Of a DNA stretch of 64,000 nucleotides, positions 26,355 through 35,321 are shown in pieces. Position 1 is the first letter of the stretch, and every line of letters starts with the position of its first letter. A program made the position numbers and the translations under genes. Origin of the DNA: Tolypothrix sp. PCC 7712 (lineage in GTDB: Bacteria > Cyanobacteriota > Cyanobacteriia > Cyanobacteriales > Nostocaceae); assembly GCF_025860405.1 (NCBI RefSeq), contig NZ_CP063785.1, positions 1,488,001-1,552,000 of the forward strand, written 5' to 3'. The notes beneath the pieces are model-generated. The model did no database searches. It was not told where the DNA came from and saw nothing but the letters and a program-made list of their open reading frames with translations.

Positions 26355-26862
26355 TTTGTGTCAGATGCTCTGGCGCTAAAAACACAGATTTTTTGGTGTT
26401 GACTGTTGACTGTTAACTGTCAGCAGTCAACTAAACCTGATGACTGAAAGTCCTGATTACGGAATATATTTTTAATAAAAATTTATAAATTTCAGCTTAT
26501 ATTTAATATTCTACGCAAATAGATACGGCAAAGATGATAGAGATATTTTGCATAAAATATGCGGATTGAGGCAATATTTTTTGGTTTTTAATTTTAACAA
26601 TGCTGCTTTTGATTGAGGATTTGAACTTTGATCAAAACACCCTCTTGATTTTTGTAAAAAATTATGCAAGGCTTTTATTGAAAATAAATACTGTAACTTG
26701 ACCGATTAACCGTAATTTATGGTATTGTAAATGCCAGTGCTACAACAATATGCATTGATTAACTGTTCTAATGAACATCATTGTAGTTAGTAACTGGCAT
26801 ATTTATTGCATGATTATCTGAGTTTTTTAGTTCATAAGCTAAATATTGAGGCGAGGAATTCA
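26355..26862. promoter_or_regulatory. Upstream region of asfA-like gene
   Basis: This 508-bp AT-rich region contains AACCGTAATTTATGG at 26708-26722, the same CCGTAATTT core as the CGGTAAT motif elsewhere in this locus, here about 150 nt ahead of the flavoprotein start. The frame of the flavoprotein is open from 26806, but the start at 26863 has a good GAGGAA ribosome-binding site. Confidence 0.4.
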
Positions 26863-28497
26863 ATGAGTAGTCCCCATTGGCGATCGCAGAATTCATCTAC
26901 TATTGATGTTGACCCTAACTTACACACAGATGTTCTAGTTATTGGTGGTGGCCCGGCTGGTACGTGGGCTGCTTGGAGTGCTGCATCTGCTGGTGCCAAG
27001 GTGGTTTTAGTCGATAAAGGTTACTGCGGTACGAGTGGTTGTGCAGCAGCATCGGGTAATGGTGTATGGTATATACCTCCTGATGCAGAAGCTAGAGAAG
27101 CTGCAAAAGCCAGTCGCGAAGCCTTGGGGGGATTTTTAGCCAATCGTACCTGGATGGATCGGGTACTGGATCAGACATATACCAACGTCAACCTATTAGC
27201 AGAGTGGGGCTATCCTTTTCCTGTTGATGAAGAGGGTAAACCCTATCGGCGCAGTCTCCAGGGGCCAGAATATATGCGCCTGATGCGGAAGCAAATTAAG
27301 CGGGTAGGTGTAACAATTTTAGATAATAGCCCTGCCTTGCAATTATTAGTAGACGCAAAAGGTGCTGTTGCTGGGGCAACTGGAATTAACCGTCAGACTG
27401 GTAAGCAATGGGTTGTACGTGCAGGTGGAGTAATCATTGCAACGGGTGGTTGTGCTTTCTTAAGTAAAGCCTTAGGTTGCAATGTCCTGACTGGGGATGG
27501 ATACCTCATGGCAGCAGAAGCGGGTGCAGAGATGTCAGGGATGGAGTTTTCTAACGCATATGGCATCTCTCCCGCCTTTTCTTCGGTTACCAAAACCCTG
27601 TTTTACAATTGGGCAACTTTCACATACGAAGATGGCACCCCGATACCTGGTGCAGGTTCTCAAAGAGGGCGTTCGGTAATTGCCCAAACGCTGTTAACAC
27701 AGCCTGTATATGCCATCTTGGATAAAGCAAATGAAGAGATGCAGGCAAATATGCGGAAAGCACAGCCGAATTTCTTCTTACCTTTTGATCGTGCGGGTAT
27801 TGATCCCTTTAACCAACGTTTCCCCGTTACCTTGCGTTTAGAAGGAACAGTACGCGGTACAGGTGGGATTCGGATTGTTGATTCTAGTTGTGCTGCATCA
27901 GTCCCCGGACTTTACGCTGCTGGTGATGCTGCTACCAGAGAATTAATTTGTGGTGGTTTTACTGGTGGTGGTAGTCATAATGCAGCTTGGGCAATTGCTT
28001 CTGGTTACTGGGCGGGTAAATCTGCGGCTGAATACGCCCAAAGTTTAGGAGAGTGGGGAACTCAGCGCCCTGTGCAAGGTGTTGGTGAGGCTGGATTGAT
28101 TAGTGGTAGCCAACATCAAATCAAGGCTGAAGAGGTGATCCAAGCTACCCAAGCTGAAGTTTTCCCTTACGATCGCAATCTTTTCCGTACAGAACAAACT
28201 TTAACTGGATCATTGCAGAGATTAGATAACCTTTGGCAAGAAATTCGTAGTAGTCAAGCTGGGAATCAGCAAAATATTATTCAGGTTCGAGAAGCTGCTG
28301 CAATGGTGGCTACAGCGCGATGGATGTATAACAGCGCTTTAGAACGGAAAGAAACTCGCGGTATGCACAAGCATTTAGACTTTCCAGAGATTGATGTTCA
28401 TCAGCAACACTATTTAGTTAGTGGTGGGTTGGACAAAGTTTGGGTGAGAAATGAGCGATTGGGGAGTGAGAAGGAATTGGTAGGCGTGTCTCCTTAA
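26863..28497 (+). CDS. asfA: FAD-dependent oxidoreductase, AsfA-like (aryl desulfonation)
   Basis: This flavoprotein of about 544 residues is in the fumarate-reductase/APS-reductase group. It has the N-terminal dinucleotide motif VLVIGGGPAGTWAAWSA (about 24-40), a GYCGTSGCAAASG segment where FAD is held, and the late AAGDAATRELICGGFTGGGSHNA motif. The ATG at 26863 follows GAGGAATT at good spacing. It is followed by a two-[4Fe-4S] ferredoxin and a sulfonate-type binding protein, the same order as asfABC of Pseudomonas putida S-313, which I recall is needed to release sulfur from arylsulfonates. The flavoprotein is probably the reductase/oxidase of this route. The exact reaction is not known from sequence. 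Confidence 0.8.
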   Translation: MSSPHWRSQNSSTIDVDPNLHTDVLVIGGGPAGTWAAWSAASAGAKVVLVDKGYCGTSGCAAASGNGVWYIPPDAEAREAAKASREALGGFLANRTWMDRVLDQTYTNVNLLAEWGYPFPVDEEGKPYRRSLQGPEYMRLMRKQIKRVGVTILDNSPALQLLVDAKGAVAGATGINRQTGKQWVVRAGGVIIATGGCAFLSKALGCNVLTGDGYLMAAEAGAEMSGMEFSNAYGISPAFSSVTKTLFYNWATFTYEDGTPIPGAGSQRGRSVIAQTLLTQPVYAILDKANEEMQANMRKAQPNFFLPFDRAGIDPFNQRFPVTLRLEGTVRGTGGIRIVDSSCAASVPGLYAAGDAATRELICGGFTGGGSHNAAWAIASGYWAGKSAAEYAQSLGEWGTQRPVQGVGEAGLISGSQHQIKAEEVIQATQAEVFPYDRNLFRTEQTLTGSLQRLDNLWQEIRSSQAGNQQNIIQVREAAAMVATARWMYNSALERKETRGMHKHLDFPEIDVHQQHYLVSGGLDKVWVRNERLGSEKELVGVSP

Positions 28498-28765
28498 TTA
28501 TCTTTTTTTCTCACGCAGAGGAGGCAGCGCGTTGCGGGGTTTCCCCCCGTTGTAGCGACTGCCGTCGAGCAGAGGCGCAAAGGAAGAACGCAAGATTATC
28601 CTCTGAAAGTTAGTTCAACAATGCGCCTCATTCTCAATCCGTCTTGAAAAGTTTGCTCAAGTCGGGGAACCCGCCCACCCAACGCCAGTTGCTTCAAGCC
28701 GGGGAACCCGTCCAACGCACTGGCTCAACTTTCCGCAAAATCTAAAATCTAAAATCCAAAATAGT
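28498..28765. repeat. GC-rich repeat between asfA-like and asfB-like genes
   Basis: The region is dominated by GC-rich palindromic repeat pieces (GGGGTTTCCCCCC at about 28538, and two GCCGGGGAACCCG-type copies near 28690-28710) of the sort scattered between cyanobacterial genes. It separates two genes expected to work together by 268 bp, so it may affect their relative expression. Confidence 0.5.
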
Positions 28766-29116
28766 ATGATTGAGTTAGTTAGTGCGTCGCGGTGTATTCA
28801 ATGTAATATTTGCGTGAATGTTTGCCCGACAAATGTTTTTGATAGAGTGCCTGATGCACCACCTACAATTGCGAGACAAAGTGATTGTCAAACCTGTTTC
28901 ATGTGTGAATTGTACTGTCCGGTGGATGCTTTATATGTAGCACCACAAGTTGATCCTCTGGATTCTGTCGATGAAACATTATTGAAAGAGGCTGAACTTT
29001 TGGGAAGCTACCGAAGAAATGTAGGTTGGGGACGCGTTGGCGAAGCCCACCGAAGGTATCGCACTTCTTCTGCCCAAGAAGATTCTACACACCAAATTCT
29101 CAAGCGGATGAAATAG
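28766..29116 (+). CDS. asfB: 2x[4Fe-4S] ferredoxin, AsfB-like
   Basis: This 116-residue protein has two classical cluster motifs: CIQCNICVNVCP at about 10-21 and CQTCFMCELYCP at about 41-52. Each gives four Cys for a [4Fe-4S] cluster. It should carry electrons to or from the adjacent flavoprotein, as AsfB with AsfA or as AprB with AprA. The C-terminal part, WGRVGEAHRRYRTSS, is encoded by a GC-rich sequence (29028-29061) that looks like one of the dispersed repeats of this genome, so the tail may have come from a repeat insertion in frame. Confidence 0.82.
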   Translation: MIELVSASRCIQCNICVNVCPTNVFDRVPDAPPTIARQSDCQTCFMCELYCPVDALYVAPQVDPLDSVDETLLKEAELLGSYRRNVGWGRVGEAHRRYRTSSAQEDSTHQILKRMK

Positions 29117-29260
29117 TACACAACAAATTTTTAGTGGGTGATGTACGGATTATCGGGCACAACAATGTTGTGCCTCTACCTATCTAATTCATCTAAAGAT
29201 AGCTGTAATTTAATTTTCTTATTTTAGCTGTATTTTCTGTGTTTTTGCGGTTTGTTGTTC
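29117..29260. terminator. Intergenic palindrome
   Basis: A perfect inverted repeat, GGCACAAC-AAT-GTTGTGCC (29156-29174), lies between the ferredoxin and the binding-protein gene. It could form a small transcript hairpin or be an operator. It is not followed by a clear T-run, so a strong terminator is not supported. Confidence 0.35.
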
Positions 29261-30262
29261 ATGCTTAAATTACCAACTCTAGCTTTATCGAGTTTATTAT
29301 TTCTTACTACTGCTTGCAGTTCTAATCAAACTGTTTCTCAAGCGGTACCTAATCCTACAACTACAACTAAGGCGGAAGTAAAGACTTCCACATTGCGCTT
29401 AGGTTTTATTACTAACGGTAAAGTAAAAACACCAACTGGCCCGACAGGTTGGGCAATGCATCAAGGTAAACTTTTACCAGAATTGCAAAAATTAGGGATT
29501 ACAGAAATCAAAACGTTGAATTTTCCTAACGGGCCTAATTTGAATGAAGCCTTGGTAGCTGGGGAAGTGGATGTAGGAATTTATGGTGATACACCTGCAT
29601 TAGTTGGTAAAGCCAAAGGTTTACCCACGCGCTTGATTGGTCAAGAACAAGTAGGAACAAATGCTTGGTTATTGGCGAAGAAAAATGGCCCGAGTTCTGT
29701 AGCGGAACTTAAAGGACAGAAGGTAGCGACTTCCAAAGGTTCTTATATGCATCGCTATTTAATTGGATTATTGCAAAAGGCCGGAATTAGCGATCGCGTC
29801 AAGGTTATCCATATGCTACCAAGCGAAGCCCAAGCCGCATTAGAACGGGGAGATGTGGCTGCGATCGCAGCGTCAACGGGAACTGGGCCATTGTTAAAAG
29901 CAAAAGGCTATCCTGTGATTGATGAAGCAATTCAACACCCAGACTTACGCGGAACTAGCGTTACGGTAGCTACAGAAGATTTTTTGGCTAAACATCCAGA
30001 TTTACCGCAAAAGTGGAATCAAATTAAACAAGCATCTGTGAAAGATATTCAAGCCAACCCAGAGGCTTACTACAAATTTCATGCTGATGTATCAGGATAT
30101 CCTCTTGATGTGGTGAAAGCTTCTTTTCCCATCACTCAATTCCCAGTAGAACCTTTACCCAATCAAGGCGTACAACTTTTAGAAGGGACAAAGAAATTTT
30201 TAGTCTCGCAAAAATTAGCCCAATCTGATTTTAAATTAGATGATTGGATAGCGAAGCAATAA
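29261..30262 (+). CDS. asfC: Sulfonate-type ABC substrate-binding lipoprotein, AsfC-like
   Basis: This binding protein of about 333 residues has a short hydrophobic signal and a lipobox with LTTAC at about 15-19. A TTG-initiated frame begins 9 nt earlier, but the ATG at 29261 gives the natural lipoprotein N-terminus. The SsuA/NMT1-like fold is seen in NFPNGPNLNEALVAGEVDVGIYGDTPAL and VAELKGQKVATSKGSYMHRYL. It follows the AsfA- and AsfB-like genes in the same order as in Pseudomonas, where the third gene encodes a binding protein. The ligand is likely an aryl or other sulfonate. No separate permease is next to it, so it may use the SsuBC-like pair. Confidence 0.82.
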   Translation: MLKLPTLALSSLLFLTTACSSNQTVSQAVPNPTTTTKAEVKTSTLRLGFITNGKVKTPTGPTGWAMHQGKLLPELQKLGITEIKTLNFPNGPNLNEALVAGEVDVGIYGDTPALVGKAKGLPTRLIGQEQVGTNAWLLAKKNGPSSVAELKGQKVATSKGSYMHRYLIGLLQKAGISDRVKVIHMLPSEAQAALERGDVAAIAASTGTGPLLKAKGYPVIDEAIQHPDLRGTSVTVATEDFLAKHPDLPQKWNQIKQASVKDIQANPEAYYKFHADVSGYPLDVVKASFPITQFPVEPLPNQGVQLLEGTKKFLVSQKLAQSDFKLDDWIAKQ

Positions 30263-30317
30263 AAGATTTAAAATATCAATTCAGCAAAAGGTGGTGATTG
30301 ATGAAAAAAGAAATTTG

Positions 30318-30602
30318 ATGAAAACTGCAAAGGTTATCTTAGAAGAATTTAGGGAGTTTGGCACAAAACACTATTTTAAACTAAACAATGGGCAAGAATA
30401 TCAAGGATGGATAATGGACATCTTTGATGACAAATTTAGTTTTGCAGATTCCGGGCCGCTAGCCTCAGAAGCAGAGATTGAGATTACCATTGCAATGGTA
30501 GATCTAGCGACATTATCCTACTGGGATGAAACTCAAAAGCTTTGGGTTAATACCTATTGGGATAATGCTACACAAACCTGGTTACATACTCCTGCTAGAT
30601 AA
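30318..30602 (+). CDS. Small hypothetical protein, co-directional with asfC-like gene
   Basis: This protein of about 94 residues starts with MKTAKVILEEF. A longer GTG-initiated frame (from 30291) exists, but the ATG at 30318 is the likelier start. The sequence is acidic and rich in Trp, Tyr and Asp at the C-terminus, with a beta-rich SH3- or Sm-like look (strand patterns such as HYFKLNNGQEYQGWIMDIFDDKFSF). No family is recognised. It is 55 bp past the asfC-like stop and probably shares its transcript. Confidence 0.5.
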   Translation: MKTAKVILEEFREFGTKHYFKLNNGQEYQGWIMDIFDDKFSFADSGPLASEAEIEITIAMVDLATLSYWDETQKLWVNTYWDNATQTWLHTPAR

Positions 30603-30697
30603 AGTAAAAAGATAAAAGTAAAAAGTAAAAAGATAATACCCATATATAAATTTAGGGGATGTGACAGAGACATATTATTTATCGTTACACTTTCTGC

Positions 30698-31129
30698 TTA
30701 AATGGCTTGTGAACATTGTATGTTTATTGCTCGATTTTCTTTTTCGCCTAATGCTTCTAAATTAGACATTTGCAAAACTTGAGCTAAACGAGGATTGAAA
30801 CCTACAGTTAAGCACTCATCGAATGGGAGATGATAGGAAATTATTCCCAATTCTGGCGTAAGCTTCTCTAATTCTAAGTTCCAAGAACGATGTAAGAATA
30901 ATGCATCTAAACTTTTATCGCTTACCCATTCATATAATCTTGTTTCAGCTTCCAGTGCAAACCCTAAACGTTCTACAGGATTTGATGATGGCAAATATAT
31001 ACCACCTCTCTCGCTAGTAGGAAATTGAGTAACATTAAAGAAATTATTTAGGAAGTCTACTATATCTATCAGATAACTTGGATGTTCTTTAAACATAATT
31101 GAAGAAACTATAATTAATAATAACTGCAC
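30698..31129 (-). pseudogene. Truncated Nif3-like (dinuclear metal-centre) protein
   Basis: The frame encodes 143 residues resembling the N-terminal part of the Nif3/YbgI family (segments DALFLHRSWNLELEKL, ISYHLPFDECLTVGFNPRLAQVL). Full family members have about 250-370 residues and go on with the second metal-binding part. Here the homologous stretch stops after EALGEKE and a short unrelated tail follows, so the gene is probably truncated or frameshifted. Confidence 0.55.
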
Positions 31130-31185
31130 TAAAAAATCAAAATTTATAAGTAGATTTGAATCAAATATAAATGGAGTAAGCGATA

Positions 31186-32136
31186 ATGAAGCTCATTCTT
31201 CCCATAGAAGTTGCTGATGAGATTAAACCGCATCTACCTAGCGATATAACATTTGCGCGGGCTGATGTAGATGGCAATATTGATGGTGATGCTACAGATG
31301 CAGAAGTGTATTTTAGTTGGCTTTATTATATAAAACCAACGACTTTACAAAAAATTCTGGATGCAGCACCTAGATTGCGTTGGCATCAAGCAACAAATGC
31401 AGGTGTCAATAATATTCTCACACCCCAATATTTAGAGCGAGAAATTTTGCTAACTAATGGTGCAGGACTTCATGCTATTCCGATGGCGGAATTTGTAATT
31501 GCTTATATTTTATCTTACGCTAAGAATTTTCCTAAATTGCGTGAACTACAAGCACAACAAAGCTGGCAAAGAGGTTTTAGAAATGAAGAACTGCTCGATA
31601 AAACATTATTAATTATCGGTGCAGGTGGAATTGGGCAAGAAATTGCTAAACGTGCTAAAGCTTTTGGTTTAAATATTTATGGTAGTCGCCGTAATCCGCA
31701 ACCATTACCAAATTTCGATAAAATAGTCGGTGCAAATGAATGGAAACTACTCTTAAGTGAAGCGCATTATGTAGTTATTGCCACACCTTTAACTAAAGAA
31801 ACCAAGGGGATGATTGATGAGGAAGTATTTAGCCTCATGCGTCCTGATGCTTATTTAATTAATATTGCCCGTGGTGCAATTGTTGATGAACCTGCACTGA
31901 TTAAAGCTTTACAAACTAGTCAAATTGCTGGTGCAGCTTTGGATACAGTCTTTACAGAACCGCTACCACCAGAAAGTCAGTTATGGAATCAGCCAAATCT
32001 ATTTTTGACACCTCATTGTTCTGGTCATTCTCCCAAAACTAGAGAGCGTGCGATCGCACTTTTTCTCGAGAATTTTACACGCTATTACAACGGCCAACCC
32101 CTGCGTAATGTCGTTGATAAAAATGCTGGTTATTAA
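31186..32136 (+). CDS. D-2-hydroxyacid dehydrogenase, NAD-dependent
   Basis: This 316-residue enzyme converts 2-oxoacids and D-2-hydroxyacids. It has the NAD-binding GAGGIGQEIAKRA motif (about 146-158) and the catalytic Arg in NIARGAIVDEPAL (about 228-240). The catalytic His is in TPHCSGHSP (about 281), with the acidic residue of the relay in FTEPLPPES before it. It is close to the asf-like genes on the same strand, separated by a minus-strand remnant. It follows a good ribosome-binding site (GGAG, 31172-31175). A role in carbon leftovers from sulfonates is possible but not shown. Confidence 0.85.
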   Translation: MKLILPIEVADEIKPHLPSDITFARADVDGNIDGDATDAEVYFSWLYYIKPTTLQKILDAAPRLRWHQATNAGVNNILTPQYLEREILLTNGAGLHAIPMAEFVIAYILSYAKNFPKLRELQAQQSWQRGFRNEELLDKTLLIIGAGGIGQEIAKRAKAFGLNIYGSRRNPQPLPNFDKIVGANEWKLLLSEAHYVVIATPLTKETKGMIDEEVFSLMRPDAYLINIARGAIVDEPALIKALQTSQIAGAALDTVFTEPLPPESQLWNQPNLFLTPHCSGHSPKTRERAIALFLENFTRYYNGQPLRNVVDKNAGY

Positions 32137-32263
32137 ACTACCAGTGGCGATCGCAATCAATGGTTAACTAGTCAATCGCTTTGGCAGAACAAAATGGCTC
32201 AAAACAGCCTAATACATCACCATGCCCACCAAAGCGATTGATTATTTTTTATTTGCAATTCTT

Positions 32264-32296
32264 TTCCCAGAGACAAAGTATAGCGTCTCTTGGGAA
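32264..32296 (-). terminator. Hairpin after the cpc3-like operon
   Basis: An inverted repeat (TCCCAGAGAC with GTCTCTTGGGA, one bulge) lies 11 nt past the stop of the last phycobilisome gene on the minus strand. It could end the operon transcript or protect its 3' end. There is no long U-run after it, so it may act as a stabiliser more than as a terminator. Confidence 0.45.
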
Positions 32297-32306
32297 ACAG
32301 AGAAGA

Positions 32307-32519
32307 CTAATTTTCGTTGATTTGCAGATTTAAAGGTTGAATATTGACAATTTTGCCACCCAAGCGGTTAATTCGCTGAAGTTCTTCATTAAAGCGGCTA
32401 AAAGGTATCGTAATGAATACACTGCCGCTAGAACGAATTGGGTAATTGTTTTGATTTGTCACCTCATTTTGATGTAATCCCGAAACTTCTACTTGAAAAC
32501 TCCGACTTTGATAAACCAT
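32307..32519 (-). CDS. cpcD3: Small rod-capping phycobilisome linker (CpcD type), sulfur-free
   Basis: This 70-residue protein is the small linker that caps the phycocyanin rod. The CpcD-fold consensus is visible: RSFQVEVSGLHQNE, then SGSVFITIPFSRFNEELQRINRLGGKIVNIQPL. It has a single Met (initiator) and no Cys. It is the last gene of the five-gene minus-strand operon (beta, alpha, rod linker, rod linker, capping linker), the gene order of cpcB3A3H3I3D3 in Calothrix PCC 7601. Assignment as the 3 type rests on the absence of sulfur residues and the sulfur locus next door. Confidence 0.88.
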   Translation of the reverse strand: MVYQSRSFQVEVSGLHQNEVTNQNNYPIRSSGSVFITIPFSRFNEELQRINRLGGKIVNIQPLNLQINEN

Positions 32520-32642
32520 GTTGACATCCTAACAATCAAGAAAAATAGTTGAAAGGGCATGGGGCATGGGGCATTGATAATGGGTAATTGGTAATTGGTA
32601 ATAAAAATTTCCTCTTTTCCCCCAGTCCCCAATCCCCAATCC

Positions 32643-33509
32643 CTAAAGCGGTGTAACGCTGGCAATTTTGCCATTGCGACGTTGAACTTGTTGGAAATAA
32701 TTGGATAGTTCTTCGTAGGGGATAACTACCGCTTTGTTGATGCGGCGAACTTTGGGATAGCCAGGTTGAGAAATAGCTGCTACTTCAACGCGATACAGCC
32801 TTCCTGAACCAAAAGCTTGCGAACCTTGAAATGCTGTGCTGGGGGTTTTTCCTTTGACAGAAGCACGATAAGCAAAACCATTGTTACTACCAGCAGGCGC
32901 AATAACCGTTGATGCGCTATTTCTGGCTAATTCGTTAGCTAAACGAGCTGATGCTCCAGGGATTTGAGAGCGATCGCTTGTTGCATAACCGCGATATAGT
33001 TGAAAAATCCGGGTAAAGCCTACTGTTTTTTGCCCTAGTTGATTGTTAAATCCCCGGTAATAGGGCACAATATTGTCGCCAAAATTTGTCTGGTACTCTG
33101 CTGAATCGATGTAAGAATCAATGTCAGCTTCATAGCCTTTGGTTTGATATAAATCTAGATGATAGATAATCTCAGATTCATCATAGGGAGCGCGACCAAG
33201 CAAATGTTTGAAATTTAGCTCTGTCACACGGCTATGAAAGTTATTAGAAAAAAACTTGGATTTGTATAGATTTGATTTAGCTAACTGCCTAACAAATTCT
33301 TGAACTGTAATATTCCCGTTAGTCAAGAGTGATTCCAAACCCTTCAAACGTTCAGATTGCAACACATAATCGTTACCTAAAACCTGACGATAAATAGCCG
33401 CAATCACCTGTGCAATTTCTGCTTTGTTGGTATTGGAACGTAATTCGATAGGAGCAGCGTTACTAAATGCAGAAGTTCCAAGTCTCGATGCAGCTGTTGT
33501 AATTGGCAT
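32643..33509 (-). CDS. cpcI3: Phycocyanin rod linker (CpcI3-like), sulfur-free
   Basis: This 288-residue linker has the pfam00427 rod-linker domain at about 20-165, with [37 protein letters not shown] and [15 protein letters not shown]-terminal CpcD-like domain runs from about 225 to the end. Such linkers join phycocyanin hexamers into rods. Besides the initiator there is no Met, and no Cys at all, in 288 residues. It sits between the other rod linker and the capping linker. It is followed by simple GGGGCAT-type repeats before cpcD3. The operon position matches CpcI of the cpc2/cpc3 operons. Confidence 0.9.
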   Translation of the reverse strand: MPITTAASRLGTSAFSNAAPIELRSNTNKAEIAQVIAAIYRQVLGNDYVLQSERLKGLESLLTNGNITVQEFVRQLAKSNLYKSKFFSNNFHSRVTELNFKHLLGRAPYDESEIIYHLDLYQTKGYEADIDSYIDSAEYQTNFGDNIVPYYRGFNNQLGQKTVGFTRIFQLYRGYATSDRSQIPGASARLANELARNSASTVIAPAGSNNGFAYRASVKGKTPSTAFQGSQAFGSGRLYRVEVAAISQPGYPKVRRINKAVVIPYEELSNYFQQVQRRNGKIASVTPL

Positions 33510-33975
33510 TTAAAAGTCTCCTGAACGAAAGGTTTTGAGTTGAAAATAGTGCTGAGTTCTGAGTTAAAAAAGAAAGATTTTCAGACTTTGGTTATGGTTT
33601 CTTATTATTAGTAAGTGAATTTAAATAACGCTTACAAAAGAAAAACATTTCCTAGTTTGAAATCTTGCTCATAACTAATAGTTAATTCACGAAAATTCTG
33701 ACACAAAGAGATTTTTTGTAGGGGTTTAGCAATGCTCATTGGTGTCAACTTAAGCTAAAAGCGATATAGGGCGGGCGTTGTAGAAATACCTCGCGCCCTC
33801 ATCCCCTAACCCCTTCTCCCGCAGGAGAAGGGGAACTAAATCTCTTGCTCCCCTCGCCCTGTGGGAGAGGGGCTGGGGGTGAGGGCGAAACCTTGCACAA
33901 GAACGGGTTTCACGTTAAGTTGACACGTATGAGCATTACTAAACCCTCTACGCACTCCGAACTCAGCACTCAGAA
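33510..33975. mobile_element. MITE-like inverted-repeat element inside the cpc3-like operon
   Basis: From 33718 to 33951 lies a 234-bp non-coding element. Its ends are inverted repeats about 45 bp long: GTAGGGGTTTAGCAATGCTC, then ATTGGTGTCAACTTAA, with the same words in reverse complement at the right end. The middle contains the palindrome CCTTCTCCCGCAGGAGAAGG, another common repeat. A related 217-bp element lies at 47621-47837 with different outer ends. In the operon it separates the two rod-linker genes and could form a large RNA hairpin. Confidence 0.75.
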
Positions 33976-34791
33976 CTAAGAAAGAGCTATGCTAATTACC
34001 TTGCGCCCTTGGCGATTGAGTTGTTGTAAAAGATTCGATAACTGATCGAATGGGACAACTACTTCGCTAATGCTTTGGCGAATGCGTGGTGAGTTGGGAG
34101 AAGCAGCTTGTGTGGTACGAATCCGATAGGTATTACCACCACGATTTCCTGTTGATACGCCAGTTAAGGAGCCAGCATCAGCAGGATAAATGGGGGATAC
34201 TAAATTTTTTGCTAAATCCCAGGTTAATTGTCCTTTGGATTTATTTTGGGCGCGATCGCTATTTGCATAGCCTCGATACAACTGAAAGAATCGGGGAAAG
34301 CCAGCAGTTTTTTGCCCGACCGTAGTTTGATAACCCCGGTAGTACGGTACTATAGAATCACCAAAGTTTTGTTGATACTCTACAGAATCAATGTAGGAAT
34401 TAATCTCAGCTTCGTAACCTTGAGAAGTATAGATATCAACGTGGTAGGCAATTTCTGACTCATCGTAAGGCGCACGACCAAGCAAATGCTTGTAATTCAG
34501 TTCAATGAAGCGCACTTGCGAGTTGGAATAGAAGAATTTCTGGCGATACAGTTCGGATTGTGCGATCGCTCTCACAAAATCCCGCACAGAAATCTGCGCC
34601 TGTTGCAAAAGTGATTCTGCACTAGATAGCCGTTCACTTTCAAACAGATGCTCATTACCTAAAACTTGGCGATATGCAGACCAAATAACTGACCGTACTT
34701 CTTCTGCAGTTTTGACAAACCGCAATTCCACTTTGTCACTATCTGCAAACGGACGAACTCCCAATCTGCTTGCTTCTGTTAACGGTGCCAT
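33976..34791 (-). CDS. cpcH3: Phycocyanin rod linker (CpcH3-like), sulfur-free
   Basis: This 271-residue linker has the same architecture as the next gene: a pfam00427 domain at about 20-165 ([50 protein letters not shown]), then a CpcD-like C-terminal domain from about 210. There is no Cys and no Met besides the initiator. It follows the alpha-subunit gene after a 530-bp spacer and precedes the MITE-like element. By analogy with CpcH it would link the first phycocyanin hexamers of the rod. Confidence 0.9.
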   Translation of the reverse strand: MAPLTEASRLGVRPFADSDKVELRFVKTAEEVRSVIWSAYRQVLGNEHLFESERLSSAESLLQQAQISVRDFVRAIAQSELYRQKFFYSNSQVRFIELNYKHLLGRAPYDESEIAYHVDIYTSQGYEAEINSYIDSVEYQQNFGDSIVPYYRGYQTTVGQKTAGFPRFFQLYRGYANSDRAQNKSKGQLTWDLAKNLVSPIYPADAGSLTGVSTGNRGGNTYRIRTTQAASPNSPRIRQSISEVVVPFDQLSNLLQQLNRQGRKVISIALS

Positions 34792-35321
34792 AATCTTATC
34801 TGTTCCTTATTTTCTAACCCGTTAAACTCGGTAAAAATTTTTTAAGTTACAGCTAAAAAATGGTCAACTTCGTAATCAGCACTTTAGTGCTTTAAATTAA
34901 AGGACTAAAGTCCTCATTTACAAAATTTGTTAATAAATTTTTTTTCACAATTAAGAAAAAGCCTTGCGTAATAAGATGAGAATTTATCTACCCAGACCAC
35001 ACAAGTATTTGAGTCAGCTGTATTTGACTGCTAATACATAATGAAATCTGTGTTTATAAATTTCTCAGCTTACTACACAAATGCTTGACGCTTTTGCAAT
35101 TTGCAACTTTTTACGGCTGCAAACTTGATATTCAGTTGTTGTGGAACAGGATTAATGACTGCCAAAAATCATTTGGTAATACTATTCATTTGTATTGCAT
35201 AATTACCAAAGGATTTTCATACCCATGTTACACAAAACTGAAAAGCTTTTTAGAACCCATAGCTGCGAATTGATCTGATTTATCAACCGACCATTTGCTG
35301 CTGTACTTAAATTGAGCTAAC
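34792..35321. repeat. Long spacer between cpcA3-like and cpcH3-like genes, with hairpins
   Basis: This 530-bp spacer has two adjacent short palindromes, AGCACTTTAGTGCT (34878-34891) and AGGACTAAAGTCCT (34901-34914), separated by an AT-rich 9-nt stretch; this pair is a typical intergenic repeat. On the minus-strand transcript they lie just upstream of the linker gene's end of the spacer, and could lower linker expression relative to the biliproteins. A 62-codon plus-strand ORF (35085-35273) is not credible. Confidence 0.55.

Noticed and set aside
35085..35273. 62-codon plus-strand ORF in the cpcA3-cpcH3 spacer
   Set aside because: Antisense within an operon spacer, no ribosome-binding site and no family resemblance.
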